Position numbers and translations under genes: made by a program
In this document: positions 42,773 through 52,865 of the stretch, in pieces
Layout of the letters: every line of letters starts with the position of its first letter
Numbering within the stretch: the stretch's first letter is position 1
NCBI GenBank assembly: GCA_018136815.1
Contig: CM030931.1
Span: 5,214,148-5,278,147 of the forward strand
Length of the DNA: 64,000 nt
Reading direction: 5' to 3'
Source of the DNA: Isochrysis galbana
Lineage: Eukaryota; Haptophyta; Isochrysidales; Isochrysidaceae
Notes under the pieces: model-generated
The model's input: the letters and a program-made list of their open reading frames with translations, nothing else
The model's database searches: none
Told to the model about the DNA's origin: nothing

Positions 42773-45022
42773 TCAAGACGCCGTCGCCTGAGTATATCCC
42801 ACGCTTTCTTTCATGAGACGGGTGAGTTGTGGGAACGTCATGGGCTTCGAATAGAATCCGTCAAAGCCTAGCTCGTCGCATTGCTTGCGCACCTCAGTGC
42901 CTGTTTCGGCTGTGAGAGCAACGATGGGGGCGTCTAGAAGCTTCTCGGTTTTCAGGATCTTCGTAGCTTCAAAACCATCCATAACGGGCATGCGCAGGTC
43001 CATAATGACTAAGTCGAAGAGACCAGCCGGAGCGTCGCGCGCAACATTGACGGCTTCCTGTCCGTTCTCGGCGACCTGCGTCGTGCAGCCCAGCTTCTTC
43101 AGCAAGAGGCAGAGAATGGCCGAGGCCGTCGGTGTGTCCTCAACGACAAGCACATGCGGTGTCTCAAGCGCCTTGAGCCCGCGCGCGGCAACGTCTGCTG
43201 ATGAGAATTTTGTGTGCGGAGCGGTGGATGCGGTGCTAACCATTGAAGGGGACTGCATGCCGGTCCAAGTGCCAGCAGTATCGAGAAGAGCCTTCGGGGT
43301 AGATGTGGGGCTCGAATCGATGGTGATGCTCTTGCAGTGCTTGGTGGCTGTCTCCACGCTCTGGATTGCGGGCTCCGGCTGGGCGACGAAGTTTTCAGGG
43401 CCGGTTTCATCGGTGAGATCCACTGCTGGGATCGAAAAATAGAAGCGCGTGTCACCCGGCTTCGAGTAGGCGCGCAGCTCGCCACCCAACGCACGAACAA
43501 GACCATACGCGAGGCAAAGGCCGACTCCCATGCCTTCGTTCCTGGCAGTGCTTGTGAGCGCGAGCCGGTCCTCGAGCTGCTTGCGCTGCTCCTCAACACG
43601 AGCCCCTGAGGACTCTGCCTGGCGGCTGAAGGCCGCGGGGCCTACGTTCTCGCCAACGTAGTCTCCCGAGCCTGCGCGGAAGCCAAGTCGGAACAAGTTG
43701 CTCTGATTAGAGCCAAGGCCGGTGCCATTATCATGAACTTCGAACCGCACCCTGGAGCCTGAGAACCCGGATTCGTAGCTGACGGAGAGGGTGATGGCCC
43801 CATTGTTGGGCGCCGCCGCTGCTGCGTTGCGGAGCAGTTGATCCAGCGCGCGCTGCAGCACGCCCTGGTCAACCTTGCACCGCGATGGCCCGGCGCTGCG
43901 TTCAAAGGTGACCACAACTCCGGGTCGAACAAGAGGAAGGATCAGGGTGGCAGCGAGGCGCCCCATGTCGGACAGAGAGACGGGGACTGCGACGGTCTTG
44001 AGGAAGGCGCCTTGCTCGAAGCGCATGGCATCGCCTGCATCGTTGATCATACGGATCATTTCGGTGAGGCTCACCATCGATTGGCGCATCAGAGCTGCGG
44101 CCTCATCAACCTCGGCAGCAAGGTCGCCGCTCAGGCTTCCACTCACGTCATCGGTCTTCGAGACGGCTAGACTGAGGGCTTGAAGCAGTACGTGACAGGG
44201 CGTCTTAAGAAGATGCAGCGTGCGCGAGACGTAAGCATCGAAGAGCTTTTGCGTGCGCTCGGCCTCCTTGAGCTGGGCCTCATAGCGTGCTTGCCGCACG
44301 CGCCGGCTTGTGTCGTCACGGATGAAGCAGCGCGTGTGGTTGAAGGTCTTCTCGCCCGACTCGTCCACCTTGTATGCCACGTTGCTGTCGATGAGAAGGG
44401 GCACGATCTTCCCCTGCTTGGTGCGAAAGCGCACGGGCACGTCCTTGATGGTGTTGCCCGAGCCGAGCGTCTTAAAGATTTCTAGGACCAGCTCCTCCTC
44501 GTCTGGGCAAAACTTCATGATGGGCTGGCCAATGTACTCCTCAGCTGTGTAGCCTAGCGTGTCGAGCTCCGTCTGGTTGGCCCACATGACGTGACCGGTG
44601 CCGCTGAGCCAGTGGAGTGCAATGGGCGCGTTTTGGAAGAAATCGATGAGCTCCGAGTCCTTTGCTCGCCTCTCAACAATGTCGTCGGAGCACGGATCGC
44701 CCGTCACGACGAGGTGGCCGCCGCTCTGTGCGATGAACCAGTCGAAGTGGGCCTTGACGGGCAGCCCCGCCTCGCCAGCGAGCGTGATCATCTCGATGTT
44801 GCGCAACCGCTCTCGCCGGCTGACGCCCGCGCGGACCGCACTGATGGCGGCCTGCAGCTGACTCTTGCCGGACTCAGTGCTCGCTGCCTGCCAGAAGGGG
44901 TAGTTGGAGAACTTGAAGAGCGGGCCGAGCACCTCCTCGAAGTATGGGTTGACGGCGCTGGCCTTATCCTCCTCATCGAGCGCGACTGCCGCCATGGCCA
45001 TGTCGAGAGCGGGCGGCGTCAT
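42773..45022 (-). CDS. PAS-domain hybrid histidine kinase
   Basis: ATG at 45022; upstream frame continues only through Pro/Ser homopolymer-like sequence. About 749 residues, no membrane span, so cytosolic. Order: unknown N-terminus; PAS fold near residues 125-250 (LHWLSGTGHVMWANQTELDT, YIGQPIMKFCPDEEEL); a dimerisation/phosphoacceptor helix with HLLKTPCH in the H-box position; ATPase with VLQRALDQLLRNAAAAAPNN (N box), VHDNGTGLG (G1) and GMGVGLCLAYGLVRALGGEL (G2); and a C-terminal receiver with VLVVEDTPTAS, VIMDLRMPVMDG (phospho-Asp) and the TAET and YSKPMT signatures. Autophosphorylation and relay to its own receiver are expected. The H box is unusual (HLLKTPC rather than HELRTPL). No partner gene is nearby. 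Confidence 0.85.
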   Translation of the reverse strand: MTPPALDMAMAAVALDEEDKASAVNPYFEEVLGPLFKFSNYPFWQAASTESGKSQLQAAISAVRAGVSRRERLRNIEMITLAGEAGLPVKAHFDWFIAQSGGHLVVTGDPCSDDIVERRAKDSELIDFFQNAPIALHWLSGTGHVMWANQTELDTLGYTAEEYIGQPIMKFCPDEEELVLEIFKTLGSGNTIKDVPVRFRTKQGKIVPLLIDSNVAYKVDESGEKTFNHTRCFIRDDTSRRVRQARYEAQLKEAERTQKLFDAYVSRTLHLLKTPCHVLLQALSLAVSKTDDVSGSLSGDLAAEVDEAAALMRQSMVSLTEMIRMINDAGDAMRFEQGAFLKTVAVPVSLSDMGRLAATLILPLVRPGVVVTFERSAGPSRCKVDQGVLQRALDQLLRNAAAAAPNNGAITLSVSYESGFSGSRVRFEVHDNGTGLGSNQSNLFRLGFRAGSGDYVGENVGPAAFSRQAESSGARVEEQRKQLEDRLALTSTARNEGMGVGLCLAYGLVRALGGELRAYSKPGDTRFYFSIPAVDLTDETGPENFVAQPEPAIQSVETATKHCKSITIDSSPTSTPKALLDTAGTWTGMQSPSMVSTASTAPHTKFSSADVAARGLKALETPHVLVVEDTPTASAILCLLLKKLGCTTQVAENGQEAVNVARDAPAGLFDLVIMDLRMPVMDGFEATKILKTEKLLDAPIVALTAETGTEVRKQCDELGFDGFYSKPMTFPQLTRLMKESVGYTQATAS

Positions 45023-46280
45023 CGGCGCGGTGCGGGATGACGGCGAGGGAGGCGAGGGCGGCGGCGGCGGCGGGAGTGGGGGGGGGGGGGGGAGGGAGGG
45101 AAGCGGCAGGGGCGACGTCCTGAGGGTTTCATTTTGTGTTCGCGGGGGGTTTGTCCATGGGGTGGGGGAGGTGCAGGGAGATGGCGGCGGGGCCGCGCGG
45201 GGGGGGGGAAGGGGCAAGAGAGATCTGAAACGAGACGAAGTCTCTAACGTTTGTTCTTTACGTGGGGGGGGCGGGCGGGGGGGGAGCGGCGGGGGGGGGG
45301 GAGAGCAGCGGAGGTCATCGTGTTCGCCGATGGGGAGCTTCTCCGAGATCGCGGAAGTCTCGGAGATCTTCCCTCCCTTCGAGGACTCCGTTGAGAATAC
45401 GCAAACCTCTTCGCATCTGCGCACTACCGATGGGCGCCTCTCCCCCCACGCGTCTGTCCCACAGCGGCGCGCAGCCAGCGTCGCAAAACTAACAGAAACA
45501 ACGGAGCTCTCTCTTCTCTCCTCTCTCTTCTCTTCTCTCCCCCCGGAGGAGTTTGCACCCTGTCCTCCCTGCCGTCTCTCGCTCCCAGTCCAAACCCTAC
45601 GAGACGCCGCGGGGGAGATCCCCTTTTACGATGCGGACAATTAAACGACTCCGAGGGCGCCGCCGCCGCCGCTCGGGACCGCCGAGGACGTTCTTTTTTA
45701 ACAGGAGGAGGGCCGTCTCGGGAACGGGAAATGAGTAATGAGTAATGAGTGCTGCTTGCCGCACTGTGCGAACTGAAGCCGCGCAGCTGCAGCGCCAAGT
45801 AGGTCGGACTAACATGTCAAAGAGAGCGTGGGCGGCTCAGCGCCCTGCATGAAGCAATCACGTCTGAAGATTCACTACCCACACCCTTGTGGGTACAGCA
45901 TGGACGCACTATTTATAGGGACGGGTACAAGTTTCGCGCTCGCCGCTCTCGACTTAGACCCTACGCATACGACCCCCGAGAGAAAATTGGGGTCCAAAAA
46001 TTGGACCCTGAAAACGCCAGAAAATGCTACCGAGAATCCCTGGTCGTATGCGAGACCGTCTCCCCCAAGCGAGCCTGAAATTTGACGCCCCCCCCCCCCC
46101 CTCACCCCTCACCCCCCCCCCCCCCCCCGCGAGGTTGTTCCCTGATACCGTCTATATGACACTTGCCATGGAACTGAGTATGATGTCACACATCTGATCA
46201 TCTGATATCATATGATACTCCCTCCAAACATCTACACTTATAAACCCGCCATCATGATAAAAATCTTCTTACTCAGTACT
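45023..46280. other. Intergenic, G-rich leader then AT-rich
   Basis: Upstream of the kinase are long G runs (45070-45090, 45245-45300) and CT-rich stretches; these are probably the 5' UTR and promoter. Further on there are two C runs (46086-46130). No gene is supported. Confidence 0.45.
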
Positions 46281-46281
46281 T

Positions 46282-46402
46282 AGAATCGCCGGATGCTGCT
46301 CGATGACAGATGACTGACGATTCAAGCTCCCACAGCAACACCCCCGGAGCGTCTCCACATGGCGCCGCCCCCACTCCACGGCGGTGTGACACTCGTCATC
46401 GC
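46282..46402 (+). repeat. Dispersed repeat hosting the short hAT, left part
   Basis: With 47287-47420 this forms one repeat copy interrupted by the 46403-47286 insertion. The uninterrupted homologue is at 58057-58290 (shared GCAGTACTTAGAATCG, AAGCTCCCACAGCA, GCGCCGCCCCCACTCCACGG, CGGTGTGACACTCGTC and, after the insertion, CGCCGCCATCGTTGCTGCAC). Confidence 0.85.
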
Positions 46403-47286
46403 TAAGGCGTGGAATTACCCCCCCAGGGCCCCTATCTAGATACAAGTGAATAGCGCAAAATTCTATCTAGCTAGATAAAGATATCGGCCCCAGCCATCTA
46501 GCTAGATATAGATACTCCATTTTTCGGCCTAGATAGTGTAGATATCTAGATATCTAGATATCCAGGACTTCTACTACGACTATATATACGTAGTGCTATA
46601 AATACACCTTTCTATAAATAATGTCTTTCTTCTTTTTTTCTTCCACGCCGCTCCCCCTCCCCCCTCCCCCCTCGCCCCCCCCCCCCCCCCCTTGTTTGTA
46701 CGCGCCGCTGTTCGCTCGCCTGCTGCCCTCGTTCTCGTTGGCTCGAGGCGTGAGGAGGAGGAGGAGGGCCTCGCTGCCGCCTGTTGTTGGCATGAGTCCC
46801 CCTACCTACCCATCTTTCTCCTCCTTCGCCCGCGCCCGGGTCATCGCTTCGGCTACGCTCTTGGGAGTGGAACGCATGTTCTCGAAAGCAGGCAAGTTCC
46901 ATGATGACTTGAATAAAGCATCTCAAAGTCAGAGTGATGACGAAACACTGGAGACTGGAGCATGCGCTTTTGGCCGCAGTCAACTATGATTGATTGTGTG
47001 AGTAAGATTAGTGAGGAGCCCTTGTGTAATCGTGATCGTCTCACAGTCCACTGACCGCCGGTGCCTGCTGTCAGCTGTAAGCCCGTCCGCGCTCGACGGA
47101 CTGTAAGCAGCGGAAGAGGCCCGCTCGCTGCCCGCTATTCACTAGATATCTAGATATTTGCGATTGCCATCTAGCTAGAAATAGATAGTCGCCGGCTCTA
47201 TCTAACTAGATATAGATAGTGAAAATCGGGGGTGGATAACTAGATACTAGATAGCTAGATATCTGGCTATCTAGTTCCACGCCTTA
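46403..47286 (+). mobile_element. 884-bp deleted hAT transposon with exact TSD
   Basis: Inverted ends TAAGGCGTGGAA / TTCCACGCCTTA at 46403 and 47286. Both flanks are GTCATCGC (46395-46402 and 47287-47294), a perfect 8-bp target duplication. Subterminal zones are full of CTAGATA/TAGCTAGAT repeats. The plus strand keeps a transposase C-terminal remnant (about 46850-46989) reading LLGVERMFSKAGKFHDDLNK and SDDETLETGA. It is homologous to the dimerisation domain at the end of the hAT copy at 52866-54821. It is an internally deleted hAT family member. Confidence 0.95.
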
Positions 47287-47829
47287 GTCATCGCCGTCGT
47301 CGCCGCCGCCATCGTTGCTGCACATCAAGTTGACGGCCATTAAAGGGGGGGGGGGGGGGGGGCTCGGACTCGGAGCTGGGAGCGCCGGGAATTCCCGCGC
47401 CCGAACTTGTACTAAAAAAAACTTCTTAATATTCACACCGCGCATGCGACTTTGTCATGGTTTCGTGTCGTTCCGCTGCGAGAGGCGCGCATGACGCATG
47501 AAGGCCATCGGTAAAAATACCGGAGGGGGGCCTGAAATATATGTAGTAATATATTTTCGCACGGCCGTAAGAGGTAAGAGGTCAGAGGTCAGAGGCCTGA
47601 AATCGAGTATTTTTCCAAAATTTTGCCGGAAGACCTCCGATTTTTGTTTGCTGATGCTGATCTCCCATACCAGACCCTATACCCTATAGGAAGCTTATTT
47701 AGGCCTTCGTTTGCCCATTACAGATGGTGCCCTCCACACCACCCTAGTGAGTGACCGGGCTAGAAGCTAGAATAATATGTCAACACTAGGGCCAATAGAA
47801 CACCCGCAAAATACCTAGAAAAAACGACA

Positions 47830-48080
47830 CACTAAAATCAAAAAGCCTGTCCCGAACCCGCGATCCAAACCGGGCCCATGGTAGTGCACCTGGGCCGCAC
47901 CCCGGAAACCAAAGACAAAAGAATGAATGGGGAACGGGGAAGGGGAAGGGGAAGGGGGAAAGGAGGAAGGAAGGGGAGGCGGAAGTGGTGCGAATGGAAA
48001 TAAAGGGCAGTGGTGGCGAAATGGGAGTATATGCCGGGCGTCCAGTAGGTGTGAAGCCCAGAACCTTCAGATTTTTTTCA
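47830..48080 (-). repeat. SINE-like dispersed repeat, copy 3
   Basis: Minus-strand reading gives CTGAAGGTTCTGGGCTTCAC, ACCTACTGG, a pyrimidine-rich middle, GGTTTCCGGGGTGCGGCCCA, GGTGCACTACCATGGGCCCG and GGTTTGGATCGCGGGTTCGG. It lies about 100 bp before the tRNA-Pro gene. Confidence 0.65.
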
Positions 48081-48178
48081 AGTGGCAGTGGCTGGCATCT
48101 TCCAATTTTTTGCATGGCAGCGCAACATTAGCAATAGTTATATAGGTATGTTTTGTTGTGGAGTGTACATCTCGATCT

Positions 48179-48250
48179 GGGGCAGTGGTCTAGGGGTATG
48201 ATTCCATCTTAGGGTGATGGAGGTCCGGGGTTCGATTCCCCGTTGCCCCC
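48179..48250 (+). tRNA. tRNA-Pro (anticodon AGG)
   Basis: 72 nt fold into a full cloverleaf. Acceptor GGGGCAG pairs with TTGCCCC. The A box is TGGTCTAGGGG. The anticodon arm is CCATC-TTAGGGT-GATGG with loop anticodon AGG (reads CCU). The T arm is CGGGG-TTCGATT-CCCCG with B box GGTTCGATTCC. No intron, no encoded CCA. A T run (TTTT at 48254-48257) just downstream can end Pol III transcription. Confidence 0.95.
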
Positions 48251-49138
48251 TACTTTTGTCGTTTTGCTCATCTGCACTTCATGAACAAATTGTAGGCAGA
48301 GGGATGGACTCTCAGCTCTCAGGCAGGGAGATGCTTGATTGTACAGGTCTTGCCTCAATCGGTTTGCTGCGCTGATGGGGCTCTTTACTTTTATTTCTCC
48401 CTCGGCCGATCTCCAATTCCAATTCCAACGGCAACTTCTCCGAGAATTTCCTATTTTGTATTTTGTATTTTGACCCAAAACACACAATCCAAATGGGAAA
48501 TGGGAAAAGGTGCTCGGTGCTCGGGAGACTTCGGTGCTGCAATCTGCAATGAAGCTGCATGCATAGAATCCATATAGTAGCGGCTAGCAGCTAGCAGCAT
48601 CCTCCTCCCAACAACATCTTATCTGTCCATCTTTGGGAGAGCCATCGGGGCCACCGTCGCCAACCGTTACATCAAACCACATAATACATAATATTAGATA
48701 TATAAGCCATCCCTAGATCTAGCAGATACTGGACACAAGACACAAGTCCTTGAGTGAGGCACCCAAATGCGCTCACAACAAATGGCTTATGGACATGGCG
48801 GAACACCCCTCCTCTGGTTTAACAATCCTCACACCCAGGAGTCCTGGCCCCTGGCCAGGAGAGCCGAAAAATGGAAAATGGATCAAAAATCCGTATAGCC
48901 GCCCAATATTCAATATTGATCCTGATACTGATACAGAACGTAGACATAGACGTAGACGACCCCCGATCTCCGACGACGTTCGTTGGAAATCGGCCTGTTG
49001 GACTGGACCAATCATGTATCATGTCAGAGCTTTTATTTACAAATTCCAAATTCCTTCACTATAGCTATAGCCCGGTCACTCACTATTATGGGGGTGTGGA
49101 GGGCACCAACCACAATCTACAATGGGTAAATGAAGGGC
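48251..49138. other. Intergenic region
   Basis: Between tRNA-Pro and the proposed LTR. AT-rich with no supported gene. Frames around 48335-48577 and 48750-49064 have no domain character. Confidence 0.45.
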
Positions 49139-50471
49139 TGTCGAGTCGAGCGGAGCCGGAGGGCTCTGAGCCACTCCGTCGCGAGCAGCACCGGCGGCTA
49201 GCGCGGCGCTTTGGCCCTCCTCCCCACCGGGAGTCGGATGAATGAAATTCTGGACTGGGTCGGGCAACCCCATTTGGGTGTCTGGACGGGGAACGAACGG
49301 CGAACGAAGGGCTGTGGGGCGGCGAGGCGCTCCTAGCGGCCCTAGTGTGTTGGGTTTTGAGAGATTGTTAGACCTACAAAGAACTCTTCCCTCAGGGAGG
49401 GAGCCTAGGCTGCTAGAGTGCAGCGACGCAGCGAACAACGACGGACAAAGAGCCTGAGAACAACAGGATACACCGACTCACGAACACACCGGAATCATTC
49501 ACCCAAACAAAGCAAATTATCAAGCAACCGCGACCCCAAATCACCGATAACTCAAACACGTCGCGAGAGACGGAGAGAGAGAGCGAGAGAGAGAGAGAGA
49601 CTCCGCAGCGACGGCCGGAGCGTGTCTCCGTTGTAACTTCCCCACGTAGCGGAGAGTCCGAAGGGGAGCGTCATGTCGCGCGACCACGGCGATCACTTTG
49701 GATACAGATCGCAACGAGATGTCTTCACGACAGAGGAAATCTTGCCGTTGAGCGTGAACCTTCTAGACGCTTCTAACGAACAACCCTGAGTAGCAACCAA
49801 GGGGAAGAAACACCAAAGGGGCCAAGGGCTTGCATGTAGCTTGCATCAAGGGGAAAGATTCCCTCACCTAGGAAGCGAACCTACACCGATCTCCAAGGGG
49901 AGATGGCAAATTAAACCTCAAATCTCGAGCGGATAGAGCAACCGACTCGCTCGCCAAACACCTTGACCGAGAAGAAAGAAGCAAGGACCTACAAGCCAAG
50001 GGTAGCGGACCTAGGGAATGTGAGAGGAAATTTCCGAACGCCAAGACGAACGCCAAACGCCGAACGCGGGGATTCAACGAAACCCTAACCAGGCCAAGCA
50101 GAACCTACGAAGAACAGGCCTGGACAACAACGAAAGTCAGCAGGTCCCAAGAAAGAACCGGAACCCAACAAGAAACGACAAGCCTTGCAAGAAGCTAAAC
50201 AAGCCTTCACAAGGTAACTCGAGAGCCTGAGACAAGCGCGCAGCGAGTGACAGGCGACCTGGCTCCTTTGGGTCAAGATTACCCGAAAGGAGGAAACCTG
50301 GAATCTAGACCTGACAAACAGGCTAGAAGGAACGAAACAAGAACTCGAATTCTAGATCGCTAGGGACGAACCCTACCAACCTAGATGTACCTGAGCTTCA
50401 CCGTGTGGCCGCACGGCGAAGGACCTGGAAACAAGAGCCTGGAAATCGCATCATCTAGGATGAATGCGACA
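49139..50471 (-). repeat. Proposed 3' LTR of the gypsy element
   Basis: On the minus strand a G-rich polypurine tract (CGGGGGG) is followed at 50471 by TGTCGCATTCATCC, a good LTR start, confirmed by the LTR fragment that ends at the same base at 42650. The other boundary is guessed at 49139 because TGTCG there mirrors the terminus. It could lie elsewhere. The interior is unique sequence with GAGA tracts. Confidence 0.5.
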
Positions 50472-50858
50472 CCCCCCGACTAAGATCGAGACGTCTCCCG
50501 ATGTCGAGCGGTGAACTTGGAAACAGAGACCTGGAACCTGGAACTTGGGCTGACCAGAGGTCAGAATCGGAACAAGAAGCAACGGAACATAGCGAGCGAA
50601 ACGTGGAGACAAGAACACCCTTTGGATCCAAAGCGAGCACGAAATCGGCGGCTTAACGCGGCGGCCTCTTTCGTACGCACTGCCCCACCCACTTCTCCCT
50701 TTTACAGGAGCTTTGCTCGGGTGTTGCGCCGGGTGTAGAGCGCAGGCAGCACGCGTTCAGCACCTCCATGATTCGCTCGGACGGAAACTTGAACTCGGAG
50801 CCCTAGCCGAGGCGTGGGGCTAGCCTAGAGGGACGGGTCCCTTACCCAAGACATGGGA

Positions 50859-51530
50859 TCAACGAGGATGGAGCCTGGATCGAGTGCGCGAAGACGGCGC
50901 ATCGAGAACGGGAGGAAGAGGAGTATCCCTGGCCGACGAAGAAGTTGCTTCCGGGGACTCAACATCTTCTGGACAAGTCTCCTCGACGGAGCGATCATAA
51001 TCATCAAGCAAATCAGAACAACGACGGAGCAACTCGGAACGAGGCTCCCAGGTGGCTTCTCGAAGAGAATAGCCACGCCACTTCACGAGGTACTCGGTAG
51101 AATCGCCATGGCTACGACGATCGAGCAACTTCTCAACGATGTACTCGTCGTCAGCCAGCGGCTCTTCATCAACGAAAGTATGATACGGCCGGAGGTTCGA
51201 GATGTGCACCTCCTCCTTGACTAACCGGTTCTCCAGATCACGGAGTCGGTACCTAGTGTCGGACAGAGCCTCTACGACGCGGTAGGGACCCGAGTAGATG
51301 AATTGCAACTTGTTGGCATGGCCTGGTAATCGCATGCAGACGCGATCCCCAGGTTCGAAACGAGCTGGTCTTTGAGACTTGATGGTAGCGTCACGGACCG
51401 ACTCAGCCTGAGCGGCTAGGGTAGCCTCGAGAGCGCTGGACCAAGAGAGGCGGAGGCTCGCATTGAGCCTGGATGCGTACGAGCGAACGTCGGCGGACGC
51501 CGCCTCGAGAGCAGTTGGCGAAACGGTCTT
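50859..51530 (-). pseudogene. Chromovirus integrase C-terminus with chromodomain
   Basis: Minus-strand frame: SPTALEAASADVRSYASRLN and AAQAESVRDATIKSQRPARF are the usual integrase C-terminal linker of Ty3/gypsy polyproteins. FEPGDRVCMRLPG, YSGPYRVVEALSDTRYRL and HISNLRPYH follow. The chromodomain comes next (EYIVEKLLDRRSHGDSTEYL, VKWRGYSLREATWEPRSEL) with a Ser/Arg-rich end. Chromodomains guide integration to marked chromatin. The catalytic integrase core, reverse transcriptase, RNase H and protease are missing: a deletion joins this to gag-side sequence near 51540. Confidence 0.85.
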
Positions 51531-51540
51531 CGGACTGACT

Positions 51541-52862
51541 GTTTACGAAACGAAGAGACCGAAGACGCGTCGGATCCACCTAGCCCACCCCCTTGGGCAG
51601 GGCCGTCGGGGGATGAATCCAGGGATGAAGATGCGTCGAAAGACCTAGGAGAATTAGAAGAAACCGAAGACAGCATAGTATCCGTAGAAATAGATTCCAA
51701 GAGGGGCAGCGAGCGAGAATCGGCCCCTAACATCCTAATAGCGTGCGGAGTAATAGAAGAACTTGTAGACGTACACGAATTTCGGAGAGTCGGGTCGCGA
51801 CTATCTCCGGGGCAAACCTGTTTCCAGGAGCCCGGGTCAAGTGTCGACTCCGGCTTCCGAGATAGCCGTTCGGCGGGGGCTTCAGCCGGCGAGGCGGCTC
51901 CCACCGTCGAGGACTGAATAGAGCTAGAGACAGGGGGAGAATCGCCGCGTCGACAGCTCTTCTCCCCAAGCGGCGTAGGGATCGGATCGGGATGGTGGTG
52001 GTGGCGTTCAGGCCCACCGCCCGCGATGTTCTCCGCCAGGGTTTGAAGGACGGGGACCCCGCCGGACCCCTACTGAGGCTTAACCCGGACCATCGAGCGA
52101 AGAAGCTTATGAATGTGCTCGTCCGATCCGCACTCTCCGCAGCCAGCCTCACACAGAAAGCGGATATATGGCTGACAGATGACGGGGTTGTGAGCACCGT
52201 CTCCCGTGCCATATTTCCAGGCTTCGCTGGATGGAGTGCCAGGAGGAGCTTGAGGTCGGAAAGCGCAGAAGGCACAGCCGTTTTCGTTCGTCCATTCGGT
52301 GATTCCCCTATTGATATCGTCCGTCCGTGGAGTTTCCATTGAATTATCGGCCGGTCGGCACTTCGCTAGCGCCGCCGAGACCCTTGGGTGCTTGGCATAG
52401 CCTGCTACGGCCCAGAAGCGGGCTCGGGCCCGATTCCAAAGCTCGGGCGTCCACCGGGATACGCCCAAATCGGGCGGTAGCCCTTGGCCGTTCGCCGGCG
52501 GATCGCAGCGACGGCTGGGCGGCCGAGACGAGCCTCCCTTTCGACCCGGTGGATCGGTCAGTATAGCCGGCAACGGCGAGTTGGAGTGGTAACTTGCCGG
52601 CGGTGCAGCAGCCCGATAATCAGGCTTCGAAGCAGGCGAGTGTCCCTGTCCGCGAAGAGCTTCCGCCACGGTGGCTTGGACGGCTGCCTGCACGGCGGCG
52701 ACCATGTCCGTGGTCGAAGCGGTCTTCTGGGACGAGGAAGTCTCGTTCTTTGACTCGCCTGAGGCTTTAGTGCGTACGCTAGCCACGGTTTGCTTCGTCG
52801 AGGGCCGGGATTGATGACGCTTCACCCGGGCCTGCTCGTAAGGGCTGAGGTACCGTTGGCAG
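51541..52862 (-). pseudogene. Chromovirus gag region
   Basis: Minus-strand frame 52862-52070 reads VNLCQRYLSPYEQARVKRHQ, an Ala-rich helix (MVAAVQAAVQATVAEALRGQ), and later NGCAFCAFRPQAPPG with YGTGDGAHNPVICQPYIRFL and CGSDEHIHKLL, a Cys/His-rich nucleic-acid-binding type region. A stop at about 52070 and open frames beyond (51416-52275) indicate a broken or frameshifted remainder. Same strand as the chromodomain fragment, so both belong to one deleted element. Confidence 0.6.
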
Positions 52863-52865
52863 AGG

